DNA of 64,000 nucleotides from Nemopilema nomurai (lineage: Eukaryota; Cnidaria; Scyphozoa; Rhizostomeae; Rhizostomatidae): contig ML133387.1 of NCBI GenBank assembly GCA_003864495.1, positions 3,168,781-3,232,780 of the forward strand, written 5' to 3'. The translations under genes were made by a program, and so were the position numbers. Of the stretch, positions 24,301 to 36,753 are shown one piece after another (positions within the stretch are counted from its first letter, which is position 1; the number at the start of each line of letters is the position of its first letter). The notes under the pieces are model-generated. The model was given only the letters and a program-made list of their open reading frames with translations. It had not been told where the DNA came from and did no database searches.

Positions 24301-27300
24301 TTAAATTTATATTTGTCGGTGCAAAGTCTACGAGTGTGGACCCCATAACAGTGATAACACCTGAAGAGCTCTGCTTTGTTGTCCGCGTTCACTTTACGAA
24401 TTAGAGGGCTAGCTGCAAAGACAAGCCTCGATTCCAAACCATCAACAGCACAAACTCGAATACATTCCGTTCAACTGGCATAAAAATCAATAAACCAGTT
24501 TAAGAAGGCACAAGGTCAACATTTTGGTGCGAAGGGCAATGCACTCTTGCAAATAGCGTACTAGCAAACAATAGGATTTCCAGGGATTTTTTGATAAAAC
24601 AATAGGATTTTCACAAAAGGTGTAAGAGATTTTTTGGAGTGATTTGCCCCTCGTTTTGGTGTACTTGGGGTACTACTATTCTACTAGAAGGTGTGCTGCA
24701 GAAAATGGTCAGCATAGTTTCAGGCACATTTTTATGGCGATAGAATTGCCTTTATAGAATATTCAAGAATATTCTTCGTCAAGTGCAGGTTTACCTGAAT
24801 GCTAGACCAAACAAGGTCAGGGTTCTTGTCTTGCTCTTTAAGCCACTGGAGGAAGAACTTCAAAGTCCTGAAATCATGTGAATCATTATAAATCATTATA
24901 TTTATAAGTTATTGTTTAAATTCAAGAAGTAGCACAGAAAATTTGTTTGAAGCAAAGCCCTAAGAAGCAAAAGAAAATATAATTTTTTACTTTTTATAAC
25001 TGTCTTACACTTTCAGGTGCGGCTCTCGTCATAATCTATAACATAATATTAAAAGGTATTTTCGTGCCATGGTATAATGATTTCCTTTCTAAGTAGCAAT
25101 CCCAAAGCCATTCCAAAGCTTATGGGAAAAAGTCATTAAAAATCCTGATGTCCAAAAGGCGCATTAATTGACATAAAGGATGATGATATATCTTTATTGC
25201 CGTTAATGACCCTATAGATCAATTTATGACACACCAATCATGACATAACCAGTGGCGTAAAGAAAACAAGCTTTGTTTACTGTCATCAATCTACCTGCTC
25301 CTTTAGCAAAATCACAGACACGCCCATTCCCTAGCACTAAAAGTTATTCCTAATGCACTATGCATAAAGAAAGAGTGAGAACAAAGAATGAGGCGACCAG
25401 ATTTCTAACCTCTTTGAGCCTTGATCTTCGTTTGAGGTTTTTACGAAAGCATCGCTGTACTTATTCACGGAATAGTTTGTCAAATGCATAAATTGGCAAC
25501 TCTGCAATAGAGAGGAAGAAAAATGAATCACTTCGACAAAAATGGAGACGCATGTCTAATAATAATAATAATGGAAACTTTTCATTTTCAATTCAAGTAA
25601 AACTACAATTACAAATTTCACTATTACAAAGGTAATTTGCAATTGGCTAGCCTGGGTTTACAAAGAAAAAGACTATTACAAGCACAAACAAAATAAATTA
25701 ACAAAAAAAAGGAAAAAGTGTGTTCGTCATTGTTTGTTTTAGAAGTCGTCAGTAGCAGAGATCTTTAGAATTGAAGAAGTTCAGGATTATTCCAAGATTT
25801 ATTTCTGCGGCAGAAAATGTAATAGGTAGTACGGATGGTTAAGTTGGATAGTTTGGAGATCATGAAGCAGAGATGATTTAATAATAATAAGACGAATATT
25901 TATATTGGATAAACACTTCAACGAGTTAAAACTGCTGTGTGTCCTGTGTCCTATGCCTTAATGGTACTACCTTCAATATTTACAGTTAAAAATAAATCTC
26001 ATAAAAGTAAGAATAAAGATGTGTACAATTTTCTTTAAGCTGTATCTCGAATTCCAATGTTACTCTCATGATATTCACTAAAAGCTGTAGTCTTCATCTT
26101 CAAAGCAAGGAGTAAACAAGAGATGACAGAAACCATTTGGCACTGTTTTTTGGCTATCATAAAGTATTGTACCACGAAACATTTGTTGGCAGAAAAACAG
26201 ATAGAAAGAAAGTTCCCTAGCCAAAGCTTGCCAAAAATTAATCAAAATCACTACAATATTGGGTAAACCTTAATCTCCTCTTTCATAGTGTTTTAGGCCT
26301 GGAACAAGGATTCACAAAAGCAGACAAAGTATTTCTTGCCGGTTGAAATCATTTTAGACCTCCGACCAATTTTATATATTGAAAACATTTTCCCTCGATT
26401 ATTTTAAGGAACGGGTAGTGCCTTGAATGAGTATTATGTAAAATATAACGATGCTGAAAAATGCAATAAAATAATGTAGTTTGAGAGATTGTACCAAAGA
26501 TAATACTTCATTTACAGAATCGTTGTCTAGGCCTGAACATGCAATTAAATTTAAATCCACAAATACCTTTCAATGATAAAAGAAATGTAATTCTTTTACA
26601 AGTACACAGAGCAAAGCAAGGACAATAATATACTTACAATATTTGCATCAGTTGGGGCAGAGTATTCCACAGTGCTCATTCTAACCTAATGAGAAAAAGA
26701 ACAGGCGATTTTTAATGTGAAGCTAGCAACTAACAACAGTGCCATGATATACCATATAAAAACAAACATTATGTAGTGAAAGCAGTCCAAAAACATCAAT
26801 AATTAACTTGGCTTACAAAGTCAGGGGTCGTGAGTTCGAGTCTCACTCGGGTCGGTTATTTTTCCGAACTCTCTATGATTCTACGTAGGAAATCCTGTTG
26901 CCTTTCACATCAATAATTATAGCAGAACAGGAATATGGCCAACAGCTCAATACAACAAAAATTAACTTAGCACCAAGCCAGAGTTAAACCAGCACAAGTT
27001 AAGCTAAAATGTCTCTCCATACTAAACAATTCAATCAAACATTGATCCGTATTCTACGATTCAAAGCTTTAAGAAAATAACATCACAGACAAATACAGGT
27101 CAGCTCTTACCAATCCATCATCGTAAATAAATAGCTTGAGCGGATCACAGGACAGAACTAAGACGTAAATCCGAAGGTCAAATTTGAAGCCGTCCATCAG
27201 CAATGGCTAAAATTAAAAAAGATGTATGGATAAGGAAGAGGCAAGATAATGATTTTCAAATAATTCCAAATAATTCCAACTTCAACTCCCACAGTACTTA

Positions 27301-30300
27301 CATCTTTCAAGTAATGCAAGGGAATCTAATTAATGTTTTGGGGTATTACAAGCAATGCTGTTTCCAGCGTAATCAATTGAAAAAGCATCGTCAATTTTAG
27401 GTGACAATACAGCCAGTGACCTACCGACATTTTAAATATATATTCCATCCAATAAAAAGTTATTCATATACTATAGCTCTTGATCGAGCGGGTATATAAA
27501 AAGATGAATGAAAGGAAGCAGGATATAAAAGGCTCTGCTATCTACAAATATTGAGGAAAAAAATGGAAATTTTCTACTGACTGACTAGATAGGTTTAACT
27601 TTCTACAGGCACCTTGTAGGGCATCAAAAGTGCCGGTAAAGATTATATATTTGATTGGATGGCACCAGAGCTTCAATCTTTATGAAAAAGTATGCGCTCT
27701 TTCTGTCCTCGTTCAATTGAAGTATTTACAATTGGAGCAATCAGTCCTCAATTGTTAGAACGAACAAGAAACATGACAAAGAAGATAATAGAGGCAGAAA
27801 AATGATTTAAGCAAGGTGTCAAATTAGAATTACAGATGGAAAACTGGTGAGAAGCAAAGGAATAACAAATCTGAAAGCACGAAATCTGCTTTTGTCTCTA
27901 ACACAATCATCTTACAAGATGGCACAAAGAATAATCAGTTGGAACAATCTTAGTTGATATGAAGCAAAGATTGAATGCAGACAGTTTTCTTTTTGGCTTG
28001 ACACTACAAGCCGCAAATTGGGTTCGACAGAAATCTCAAAACACACAAGCCAGTATCAAGGCACAATTAAGTGAGAAAGGATTTAGTTTCTCGTTATGGT
28101 GATAAGCTCAAACAGTTCGGTACCTTGTCTATGTATTCTTGAACAATGATGTTCTCGTGACTGTGCGGTAGCAGCTTATCAGCACTTCGCGTGAGTTTTA
28201 TCCTGCAGAAGGGAGAGCTTCGCTGTATCATGGAGACAATGGCGAATTCGAAAATAAATCAAAACATAAGTGAACATATATGCATGCAGTCTTCAGTTTC
28301 TGCATCATTGTTTTCAACTTAAGATCCTTTGGCAAGCAAACCAATGTGAAATAAGGAATAAAAAATCAACTAAAAACACAAAAAGATGTTGATGATTATA
28401 TCAGAAGCTTGCACGAGCCTAAGTATTACCAAAAAGTAGAGAAGATTGTAGCCAGCAATGTCGGGTCACGTGGTCTAAGTGGTTTGAACGGGATCTGGTG
28501 TAAATGGTGTCTAAAAATAGGGCTCTAGATAAGGGTATAGCTATAAAATAAACTGTAAATAATGCTCATTTGGCTCACCCATTCCCCATAGCACCATTTG
28601 CTGGCTTGATGATAAACGTTTTGTGCTTCTTTCTCTTCTTTAAGTCTCTAAGATATGACTGAAAAGCGGTATATCTGAAAATGTTCAAGGTGAAACAAAA
28701 TATTTCTGTACCTTAAGAAAGCCATTGCTACCATGCAAAAGGGTGGCACACGCATACCAGCCAGAAAATCTGATGGACCAATCATTATACACTATCATCA
28801 GCAGAATCTTGCCACACGTAAGTAGTGCTTCAGGGAACAAAATGTTGCAAAAATATTTTTCATAGTCTCCTTGTTTCTTACTGAACACATAAACTAAAGA
28901 TAAACTGAAGATTTCAAATGCCTTCGAAATATAGTCTCTATCTTGGTCTTAAACTTTGGTAAACATACATAAAAATATATACATATATATGAACAGTATT
29001 TCAGGCCTAGCCACTATACAAAATGCAGGGTGCAATGATGTATTTAACTGTCTACTCTGATTAACTATCTACAGCAAATAGATAATCCTTGCAGCGCCTA
29101 ACAATAAGAACACTTAAGCATATGTCAAACAATGTTCACTCAGGATGATCATAATTTAGACTCAGACTTGAGAAAGGATACTCCCCAGGAAAGTTCCAGG
29201 TCTGAGGTACAAAGCTGAACTCATCTGGGCAATCTTTTTGCATCCTAAGAGTAAAATTAATAGCTCAGCTAGCTTGAAAAGTTAAGTAATGAATATCTGT
29301 CTGCAGTCCAGTGGGTACAGCAGGGACTAAGGCTATCAATCAGCTTTTCTTACATTCTTCTAAAAAACCTTGTAACATAGTAAAAGTAATGTCACCAGCG
29401 TAGCATCTAAAAATTCAAAAATCTAAGGTAGATTTAGATCTATGTTTTTATAGATTAAGTGTACCATATAAGTCATTGTGCAGATATCAAATATGGACTG
29501 GAAGAGAGTACTTAGATTATCAAGTTTAGAAAATGTTGGCAAATTAAATCCTTCAAGCAACATTCTACATCTAAAAGTATCTCAGTCTTTTTGTTATTAC
29601 TTTATATTTCAAATGCAAATAAAATTAGCAACTAAGTCCTTTTCATTTAAAAATAACATACTTTGCCATGTTTCTAGCCAATGTATCTTTGCGAGAAATT
29701 TCACACATGCCAGGAAAATGGTTTATTTTCTGTAGAAGAAAAGGGAATCAAGTTAGTGATAATGTATCAAAATGAAGAAATTTGGAAAAAAAGGCGCTTG
29801 CTATCATACAATCTTTGAAAACAATAAAATCAACCAGGTAGGGTTAAATATATGTCATAATTAGAAACAAATTGAAAAACTGTTTTTCTTCAAAAATGTG
29901 TTGCGCGTTGTGATTTTGATTGAGTTAAATGCATGTGATAGAACCAAAATATGCTACCCAAATCTGCAACTTGTGGTTTTTAAGAAGATAGGGTAGAAGA
30001 GAGAAAATAAATCAATCACAGACCAGGAAAACAAAGAGGTAGGCTTTTTACTTAAAGAAGCTTCCTTTCTGAAAAGTAATTATATGTATGCAAAACAGGT
30101 TCTTTTGACACTGTTAGAAAGATGCTTCATGGATACCTATAAAAAACTTAAATAGGTGCTCATACCATACCTGAAAAAGTTTAAGGTCAACAATTCTATC
30201 AACAGTTACAGGAGAATCACTCCAAATCAGCATACTATGGTAAGAAAGATACTTTGAGCATTTTTGAAGCAAAAAATGCTAGAATACGAGTACCTAGCCT

Positions 30301-31261
30301 TCAAAACATTGGTTTATACATCTGTTTGCAAGCTTTTAACATCCCAAGAGAAGATAAATTTTCATTAAATTAAATGAGTGTGGACCTCTAGATTCCTTAT
30401 AAGATTTGCAAAACAGTGTCTGTGGATTGTAGTGAGGGAAACAAGAAGTATGATCAAGAATTGCATTTCCTGACAACATCTGCATGACTCTGGAAAGCAA
30501 GAAACTAAAGATTCAACAAAAAGCCTGCCAGTTAATAAAAGCTTCACTTATGACAAATTAACATTTCAACTAGGAAATGAATTATGACATTTAATAAGTA
30601 TTCAAGAAGTACAGATAACAAATAGATGATATCATAATTAATGAACAGCTTGACACAAAAGTGATAAATCTTACCAGTCAGAACTATCTGCATCAACAAC
30701 TTTCATCCCCAAGTCACTGCAAACTTTTTTCACTAAAAAAATGTTTCTTGACTTATGCTAATTGCAGAGGAAATTTCACTGATATGAGCATTATTAATTG
30801 GACCTCGAAAGTGACCAATGGCAAATTGTTTTGAGAACCCAGGATGGGTTCCTTAATTTGCAAAAAGTTAATTTCTTTTAAGACAACCATTCCTAAGTTG
30901 CAAGACATCTCATTTGATAAAGCAATGAGGCAACAAGATGAAGCAATATTCTTAAAGAAAATTAGGCACCATCTCATACACTCTTACCTATGGAAAACTT
31001 GGTGGCTGCTAGATTAGCCAGTATCTTGGCTTTCTTCTTTTTAGATGGCTTCTTCTTTTTTGCACCAGACTTTGGTCTAAGCCATGGCTGAGATGTAGAG
31101 CCTTGTTTCGGGGGTGAAATTTTTCCTGAAGCCAGATCAGTATTATCAGATCCACTATCCTCAGTGTCATCTTCATCTTCCTCTTCCATTGACTCATAAA
31201 GATCATTTGAACCTTGACTGGCATCCATTTTGAGAAATGCTTCCTTATTCAAGCCCCTCAT
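9232..31261 (-). CDS. TTLL7: Tubulin polyglutamylase TTLL7
   Basis: TTLL7 adds glutamate side chains to tubulin tails using ATP on microtubules, including axonemes. I assembled 26 coding exons, all in phase, for about 855 residues (human TTLL7 is 887): 31261..30988, 30732..30675, 30234..30171, 29729..29662, 29244..29182, 28674..28579, 28202..28124, 27206..27111, 26685..26638, 25501..25410, 24867..24795, 24070..23912, 23612..23518, 22665..22575, 21695..21648, 21365..21303, 20827..20737, 18945..18896, 18125..18030, 16357..16166, 15278..15141, 14773..14693, 12311..12151, 11648..11600, 11233..11088, 9328..9232. The TTL ATP-grasp core (about 95-425) shows [59 protein letters not shown] and [13 protein letters not shown], with the Mg-binding Glu390 and Asn392. 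A basic helix at 423-490 matches the microtubule-binding region. The family-specific C-terminal block has [39 protein letters not shown] and CLLVVYEF. The N-terminus is acidic then Lys-rich. The start is the first ATG in frame after a 5' UTR acceptor; Met at residue 12 is an alternative. The last exon is inferred from phase and its in-frame stop. Confidence 0.95.
9646..9769. mobile_element. Small inverted-repeat element (MITE-like), copy 1
   Basis: A 124-base element flanked by AGGGGCAAAT at the left and a matching inverted ATTGCCCCT at the right, in the last intron of TTLL7. Its interior matches copy 2 (24533..24651) along nearly its whole length in the opposite orientation, sharing AATCACTCCAA, TACACCTTTTGTGAAAAT and TACGCTATTTGCAAGAG. 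It has no coding capacity, as expected of a non-autonomous DNA transposon. Target-site duplications are not clear by eye. Confidence 0.65.
18946..20736 (-). other. TTLL7 intron 17, GC-AG type, with CpG-rich patch
   Basis: The upstream exon ends ACAG and is followed by GCAAGT rather than GT, a textbook non-canonical GC donor. The acceptor is CCTTTTAG. The codon split G|GT joins VFT to GRPYLQREA, matching the human TTLL7 junction region. Within the intron, about 19370-19760 is richer in GC and CpG than its surroundings and holds no TTLL7 exon. It could be an alternative promoter or a piece of an old gene. A plausible-looking terminal exon at 20345..20230 was rejected. Confidence 0.7.
21839..21910 (+). 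tRNA. trnG-UCC: tRNA-Gly (anticodon TCC)
   Basis: This 72-base gene folds as a standard tRNA. The acceptor arms GCGTCGG and CTGACGC pair, with an A discriminator. The anticodon loop is CTTCCAA with TCC at the centre, and the T-arm is CCGGG-TTCGACT-CCCGG. The A-box (GTGTAGCGGTTAGC) and B-box (GGTTCGACTCC) are intact and a T-run terminator follows at 21914. No intron and no encoded CCA. It sits in TTLL7 intron 14, in opposite orientation to the host gene. Confidence 0.96.
24533..24651. mobile_element. Small inverted-repeat element (MITE-like), copy 2
   Basis: A 119-base relative of the element at 9646..9769, inverted relative to it and lying in TTLL7 intron 11. The ends are AGGGCAAT and ATTTGCCCCT. 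The centre differs by small substitutions and a short length change, so the copies are not recent. Confidence 0.65.
25545..25900. repeat. (AAT)n run and possible retroelement tail
   Basis: Inside TTLL7 intron 9, an AAT microsatellite at about 25557-25573 is followed by about 300 AT-rich bases ending near another AAT run at 25880. Such microsatellite-flanked stretches often mark non-LTR retroelement 3' ends, but no coding motif could be read. Confidence 0.3.
26810..26858 (+). pseudogene. 3' half of a tRNA (tRNA-derived fragment)
   Basis: An anticodon-stem-like segment is followed by GGGGTCGTGAGTTCGAGTC and a closing TCACTCGGGTCGG. The T-arm (GTGAG-TTCGAGT-CTCAC) pairs perfectly and the B-box is intact. 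The 5' half (acceptor strand, D-arm, A-box) is absent upstream, so this is a truncated tRNA pseudogene or the head of a tRNA-derived SINE. It lies in TTLL7 intron 8. Confidence 0.6.
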
Positions 31262-32315
31262 TCACATCTGTAACAGAGGCAATTTAAGGGAACTAGAAGA
31301 AAAGGAATAACCCCATATGCATAGTTAAGACCTAGTTCCTTATTTGTAGACTTCAAATCACCAAATGGTAGTACCAAAAGTTCCTTAATAGTTCCTTAAG
31401 TTGCCATGTATCGTGAAAATTTCACATTTTGTGTTCAGCATATGTGAAAACTACTCAATGAAGCACTTGACACACAAAAAGCAAAATCTATGCAAGTATT
31501 GCCTGGAAATAAATGTAACTGGCTTTTCAGTTCTTAATGCTTGCAGCTAAAAAAATTTCAAATCACAGAAAGTTCCTTAGGGATTTAAGTAGCATAAGTT
31601 CTTTCAATATTTCATTTATATAAAGCGGTTCCTTTAAAAAAGGCATGTAAGGTATGAAATGCAGAAGAGCCTGTGGGGCAAAGCATTTGTCCCCATTGAA
31701 GAAAAGACAACCTAAGGTCATAGCCGTGCAATTGGAAATCTTCAAATCCAAGACCACAAAACATGCACTCTAAATATGCACAATTAAAAACAGTGTTGAT
31801 TGCTTTTAGATTGTGTAGATAAAGAGTAAATTCATGAAACTCCATCACAATAACCTTCTTGGCATGAGATATAAAAGTACAATACTTGATGATGGCTTGC
31901 CTTTTTGAACCGCAACAATTTTGCGGTTGCTGGGCAACAGGGCACTTAAAACGCACCAAGGGGATAGCTTTTAAATAAATTATACATAAAAGCTCTTTTC
32001 TGAAAATCACTCACGGCCAACTAAAACTAGTCCTTGCATGTGCTAGTAAGAACACTCGAAATATCAACTTCGTGCTAGTCTATCTCTTGATATTTTGACA
32101 ATTTGTGGTCTATTACCCATACATTTAAATTAGATATACCAAAAGTTTATCGTACTTAATTTTGGATGACAATATAGAAAGGTAACATGAAACAAAGGAC
32201 TCAGATTAAAACTTTTTTTCTAATGAACTAGCGATATTTCTTTGTGCTGCAGCCAAACAAATAAACAGTCGGCACAATCAATACTGAGCCCAAAATGCAG
32301 AGAAAAACATTTACC

Positions 32316-32560
32316 TTCGACGATTTTCTAGTGGAATCCTCTTTTATAAAACCACAAAGAACGCCATTATAGAATAAACGTAAATGTGAGTACAGTTGCC
32401 AAGAAACTATAGCGTCCTTGATATGTTTACACTTTAAAAATTTGCATGATAATCGTTATCCAAAGGAAAATTGTACTGAACAATCTTTGTTTGCCCTCTT
32501 TTGATCTTGGTGGTGCCTCGTTTCAGTGATGAGTTTGTTGCTGTCAGCTGTAGTCGCCAA
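32316..32560 (-). promoter_or_regulatory. TTLL7 promoter region and 5' UTR exon upstream
   Basis: The first coding exon is preceded by an acceptor (CTGTTACAG at 31268-31276), so a noncoding exon must lie upstream. A matching donor GAAG|GTAAAT ends at 32315. Transcription should start a little to the right. No TATA element or clear initiator was found, so the extent is inference. Confidence 0.4.
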
Positions 32561-34366
32561 GGCAACGAGGGTAAGGCGACAGCAAATTTTTACTACTTGC
32601 TCTTAACTAGGGTTCATTTATCATATTACAACAACTTGAATGAAACTTTAGGGAAGAAAAAACTTTTATACTCTGATGGGGGTAAACGTTTCATAAAAGG
32701 ATAAACATGACTTTAGAAACAATTTTAGATAAACATTCAGTGATCGAGACAAACAATAAATTTTACATCCAATGCTTCTAATCAATCAATAAAGAGCCAG
32801 AAATATGTTGAAATTTCACTGCCTTTCCATAATTTTACCATGTTTTTTACAGCATTTTTAAATCACAAAGAAGTTATCAGAAGCATTGTACACTTTTCAG
32901 TTCATAGTTATGTACAGTAGAAGCCTATTTTAGTCTTCTATTGTGTGGATCTATTAACTCGGAAACGGAAAATTAACTCGTTGATAAAAACAAACTTTGT
33001 CAGGAGTTTAATTAACCACAAAAAACCTTCTCACTATTCCACTCGGATCTGCTGCAACCATCAAAATCCGAGCAAAATATTATTAATGCTGGTCATTGAC
33101 ATATCTTGCTTCTGAATAACAATGCAAGTGCAGTGACTATTATCATGCTACAACAGAAATTTATGCCCCTGAAAGTCATTCATTTATTACAAAATATCTT
33201 TCACCATAACTGAAAGAATTGGCAGAAATACAAGCAATTATGTACCATTGAGTTTCCTTCATGAAAATACAACAACTAAGTTATTTAATCTATTTGAGCA
33301 TTTCTGGGCGTCTACTCACAAAGTACTGTATACTAAATTCCCTTGGCCGGTGGAAAGTTCATCCTGAACTCATATCCACCATCTTGTTATTCATTATAAG
33401 AACAAAACAGTGCAGTATATTCTGCTGGGTTGTAACAAATAAACTTTTAACAACTTAATCAATTCTATGACACATCACTTTTCTAATGGAAAAAACATGC
33501 TGAAACAGAACACTTAGTGATGTAAAAACAAAAATGGTATGACAGGATAAATTCTGAAAGCCACATCTCTCACATTTATCACAGAATTAACCATTTCATC
33601 AAAACAACAATTCTATTAAATTTTCATGGGTATACTTTGCTTGAATGCTATTAACAGCTTAAATAATATTCATTTAAGCATATTGTTTCCACATGATATT
33701 TGTAGAACTACTTGTGGCCATTGGGGATTCCAGTTAAGTCTGAAAGGTGCCTTTCTCATAATAAGTCATCATAGTATCAACAGTACCAGAATATGCAAAC
33801 ATAAAGAGATACTTGCTGAGATGCTTGAATTGACATAACGACAAGAAAGCATTACTGTAACAACGATTGCAAGATAACAGCGGCACACTATTTCAGCTCT
33901 AATAACTTAATCTGCAACTGTTGCTAGGAAAAATAGAAATCTCAAAACTATCAAATTCTTGACAAAATGAGCTGCACTCTACCATAAAATTAAATATATA
34001 CCATCTGGAACCAACTGATAAAGCAACTAGCAAGCAGCTACCAGTCTTTGTGTGAAAAGGAAAAACTACCAATTATCCTCCAAATAACCTGACTTCTAAC
34101 AAATTTGATTTTAACCTTTTTACATTGTACCACTCTTGAATTTCTCAGCCTCTCAGATATTGTAAAGGAATTTGCATTGAAATTCAAACATGATTTTATA
34201 TGAAAATATATTTAAGATTTGTACAGAAGCACAAGCACCCATACTTGAAACCCTTAAGTCACTTGCCTCTGCTTCCACTTAAAATATCCAGATACTTTTC
34301 TTGCCCGAGATGATTCATAGACAATACCATAATCTTGAATTCTGACCCAATCTGTAATATCTTGTT
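32561..34366. other. TTLL7-MED26 intergenic region
   Basis: AT-rich DNA between the 5' end of TTLL7 and the stop codon of MED26. The right part probably carries the MED26 3' UTR, and several AATAAA-type signals occur on the minus strand (for example near 33180). No exon or repeat could be supported. Confidence 0.5.
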
Positions 34367-36753
34367 TCACTCTAATATCACATATGGAAGAATCGAGACA
34401 CCATGGCTACTTTGAGCAACATTTTCTGACCAAGAACACCAGGCTCCATCCTTATTGTAACAACCATTAACTCCATCAGCTTCTACTACTGGATCTATAC
34501 AGTCTTCTGGCAATTGCTTTCTTATTACAGATAAGTCTTCTTCTGGAATGTCACTAGGGGGTTCAACCGCAACAGCCAAGCTATTACATAACTGACCTGA
34601 TTCAGTTTTCAATGACACTGTAATCCAGTCATCACTGTTTTCAACACTGCTATGTCCTGGTGAGGAATTTTCATTTTTAAGCCTATTATTATCTGTTATC
34701 ATACTGTCATTTGGGGATGATCTGTCAATGTTAACACCAATGCCAATAGAGTTATGTAGTCCATTTTGAGAGTTTATAACAGATTCACAACCTGACATGT
34801 CATTTGTTGAAATGTTTTCCTCTGTTAAACTAATACCATCATTTGATTTTTTTGAATCATTTGCATCATCCTTTTCATTTAAAGGTGAGCCCTCTGCACT
34901 AATACTTGTACGCCTTCTTTTTAAGCCTTTTTTCGGTGGAATTTCAGAGCATGATTTTGGCCTTTCTTCTTGTTCCTTAAGAACACCATTGATTTGAGGT
35001 GTGGGTGTAGATTTCCCATTGTCTCCATTCCCCGATAATTCTATGGCCTTTGCAAGATTTTTGAAGTGGTTGCTTACAAGCTTCTGCCATTTTTTTACAA
35101 GCCGTTTTGCACGTTTCGCCAAATCATCGTTATTCGTCTTTTTCCTCATCAAGTTGATGACCCTTCCGATTCTTGTAGCCTAAAGAATAGTAATGTGTAT
35201 AAAATACAAAAATCATATATATTCATATATATATATACATAATTGTTCTAAACTAACATTGACAAATAAATTAGCACAATTATAAAAAAGAAATCTTGTT
35301 TTTACAAAAACATCATGACTCAACATTGCAAATATATATTGCTTGTTATTAGATTTTTGTATGAACTAATAAACTAAATAGCATATAGTAATCATAAATT
35401 ATAGGGGGTGGAAACTAAACTATATATATACTTGAATTGCAATTGATAACATTATATGAATCAGATTATCATGTCCCTATCATATATTGAATGCTTGCTA
35501 GCTGCCTGAATAAAAAACAATTGGCACCACAACTGAAAACAATAGCCTGCTTTCTTGAAACATAAAAACTCCCTTAAACTGCCTTGAAAATTTGACAAAA
35601 ATAAGTGCTGAAAATAATTTTGACTGCAAATGAAGATGCTTCTTACTGCTGCTGCTTACTATCAGGTTTATAACAGTAGAACAAAGAACACAATAACAGC
35701 AAAGTTGAAACGTATGTGATTCATTAGACACACGCTAAATAACAAACAAAAAGTAATTTCTATATGTTTCTTTTTATTACAAAATTACAGGTGACCCATA
35801 ATAAGTATTTTCTGATTGGTAATATATCAACAATGAATGAACTTTGGAGGACATTCTTCTGAGTTGAAAAAGTTTAATTTGAAAAGGAGACTGTCTGCTT
35901 GCAATATTAGTGAGCCAAAGGTACATTTGTTTAGAATCAGAAACATGAGGAGATTTTCTTTACTTAAATAGCTTATACACTTTTGCACAAATTGTAGATG
36001 AAATTGACCTTGGAAAACAACTGGACTGTAATGTCTGGCAAAATATTTAATACTTTAGGGGATTCCTCTTTTAATTTTGTCCACATGGCACACAATTTTT
36101 AGAGTCGTAGTCATCAATCAAATTGGTTTTGCAAAATTCGTTATTATAAACAAAGCGGAATAGATCGCAAGACCGTGTTGAATTCTTTACAGAACTAGAG
36201 CTATAGTTATATAGCACAATATCAACAGATTATACAGTTCTTAATAACTCTATTGATAATTACAAAATAAATAAATGAACCGATGTTCTTTTTCATCAGA
36301 AGTTTTACTAGAAAATGAAAAGGAAATGGTTCAGAAATTTAAATAGTTAGGTTTTTTAAAAGTAAAAATGCGATGACTTGGCCTAAAAAATTAGGCCATA
36401 TGGTTCGTGGTTCCGTAACGATCTTTACTCTGATTCAAACATACAAATGATCTAGCCTTGAGCTTGTGACCAAAATTCATACAAGTAATGAATAAATGTA
36501 AGACATAGCACATACTTACCTCTAGTGCCTCTTTCGTTATTGTTATCTTTTCAAGAACAGCCACGATATCCAGGACTGAGGCCATATCAAGCACCTATCA
36601 AAGATGGCGAGGGTATCGTGAATCAGACATCCAATGGCAAATCGCACTTTTCATAACGACAAGAGACGGCGAATTTTCAAAAATACTTACATTTCCTTCC
36701 TGATCAACAACTTTATCTAGCCGTGCCTTTATTTCCTGGGGTGAGGGCGGCAT
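34367..36753 (-). CDS. MED26: Mediator complex subunit 26
   Basis: MED26 links Mediator to TFIID and to elongation complexes through its TFIIS N-terminal (LW) domain. There are three exons in phase: 36753..36691, 36594..36520 and 35179..34367, giving 316 residues. Residues 1-90 form the TFIIS-N helical bundle, with PSPQEIKARL, VAVLEKITITKEALE, ATRIGRVINLMRKK and LAKRAKRLVKKWQKLV, closely matching human MED26. A long Ser/Asn-rich acidic linker follows. The extreme C-terminus has DGVNGCYNKDGAWCSW and ends ILPYVILE, matching the conserved Mediator-docking tail (human ends ILPYVCLD). It is about half the length of human MED26 (600 aa); the loss is in the linker, so both functional ends are kept. 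Intron 1 carries a YY1-like AAGATGGCG near 36601. Confidence 0.95.
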
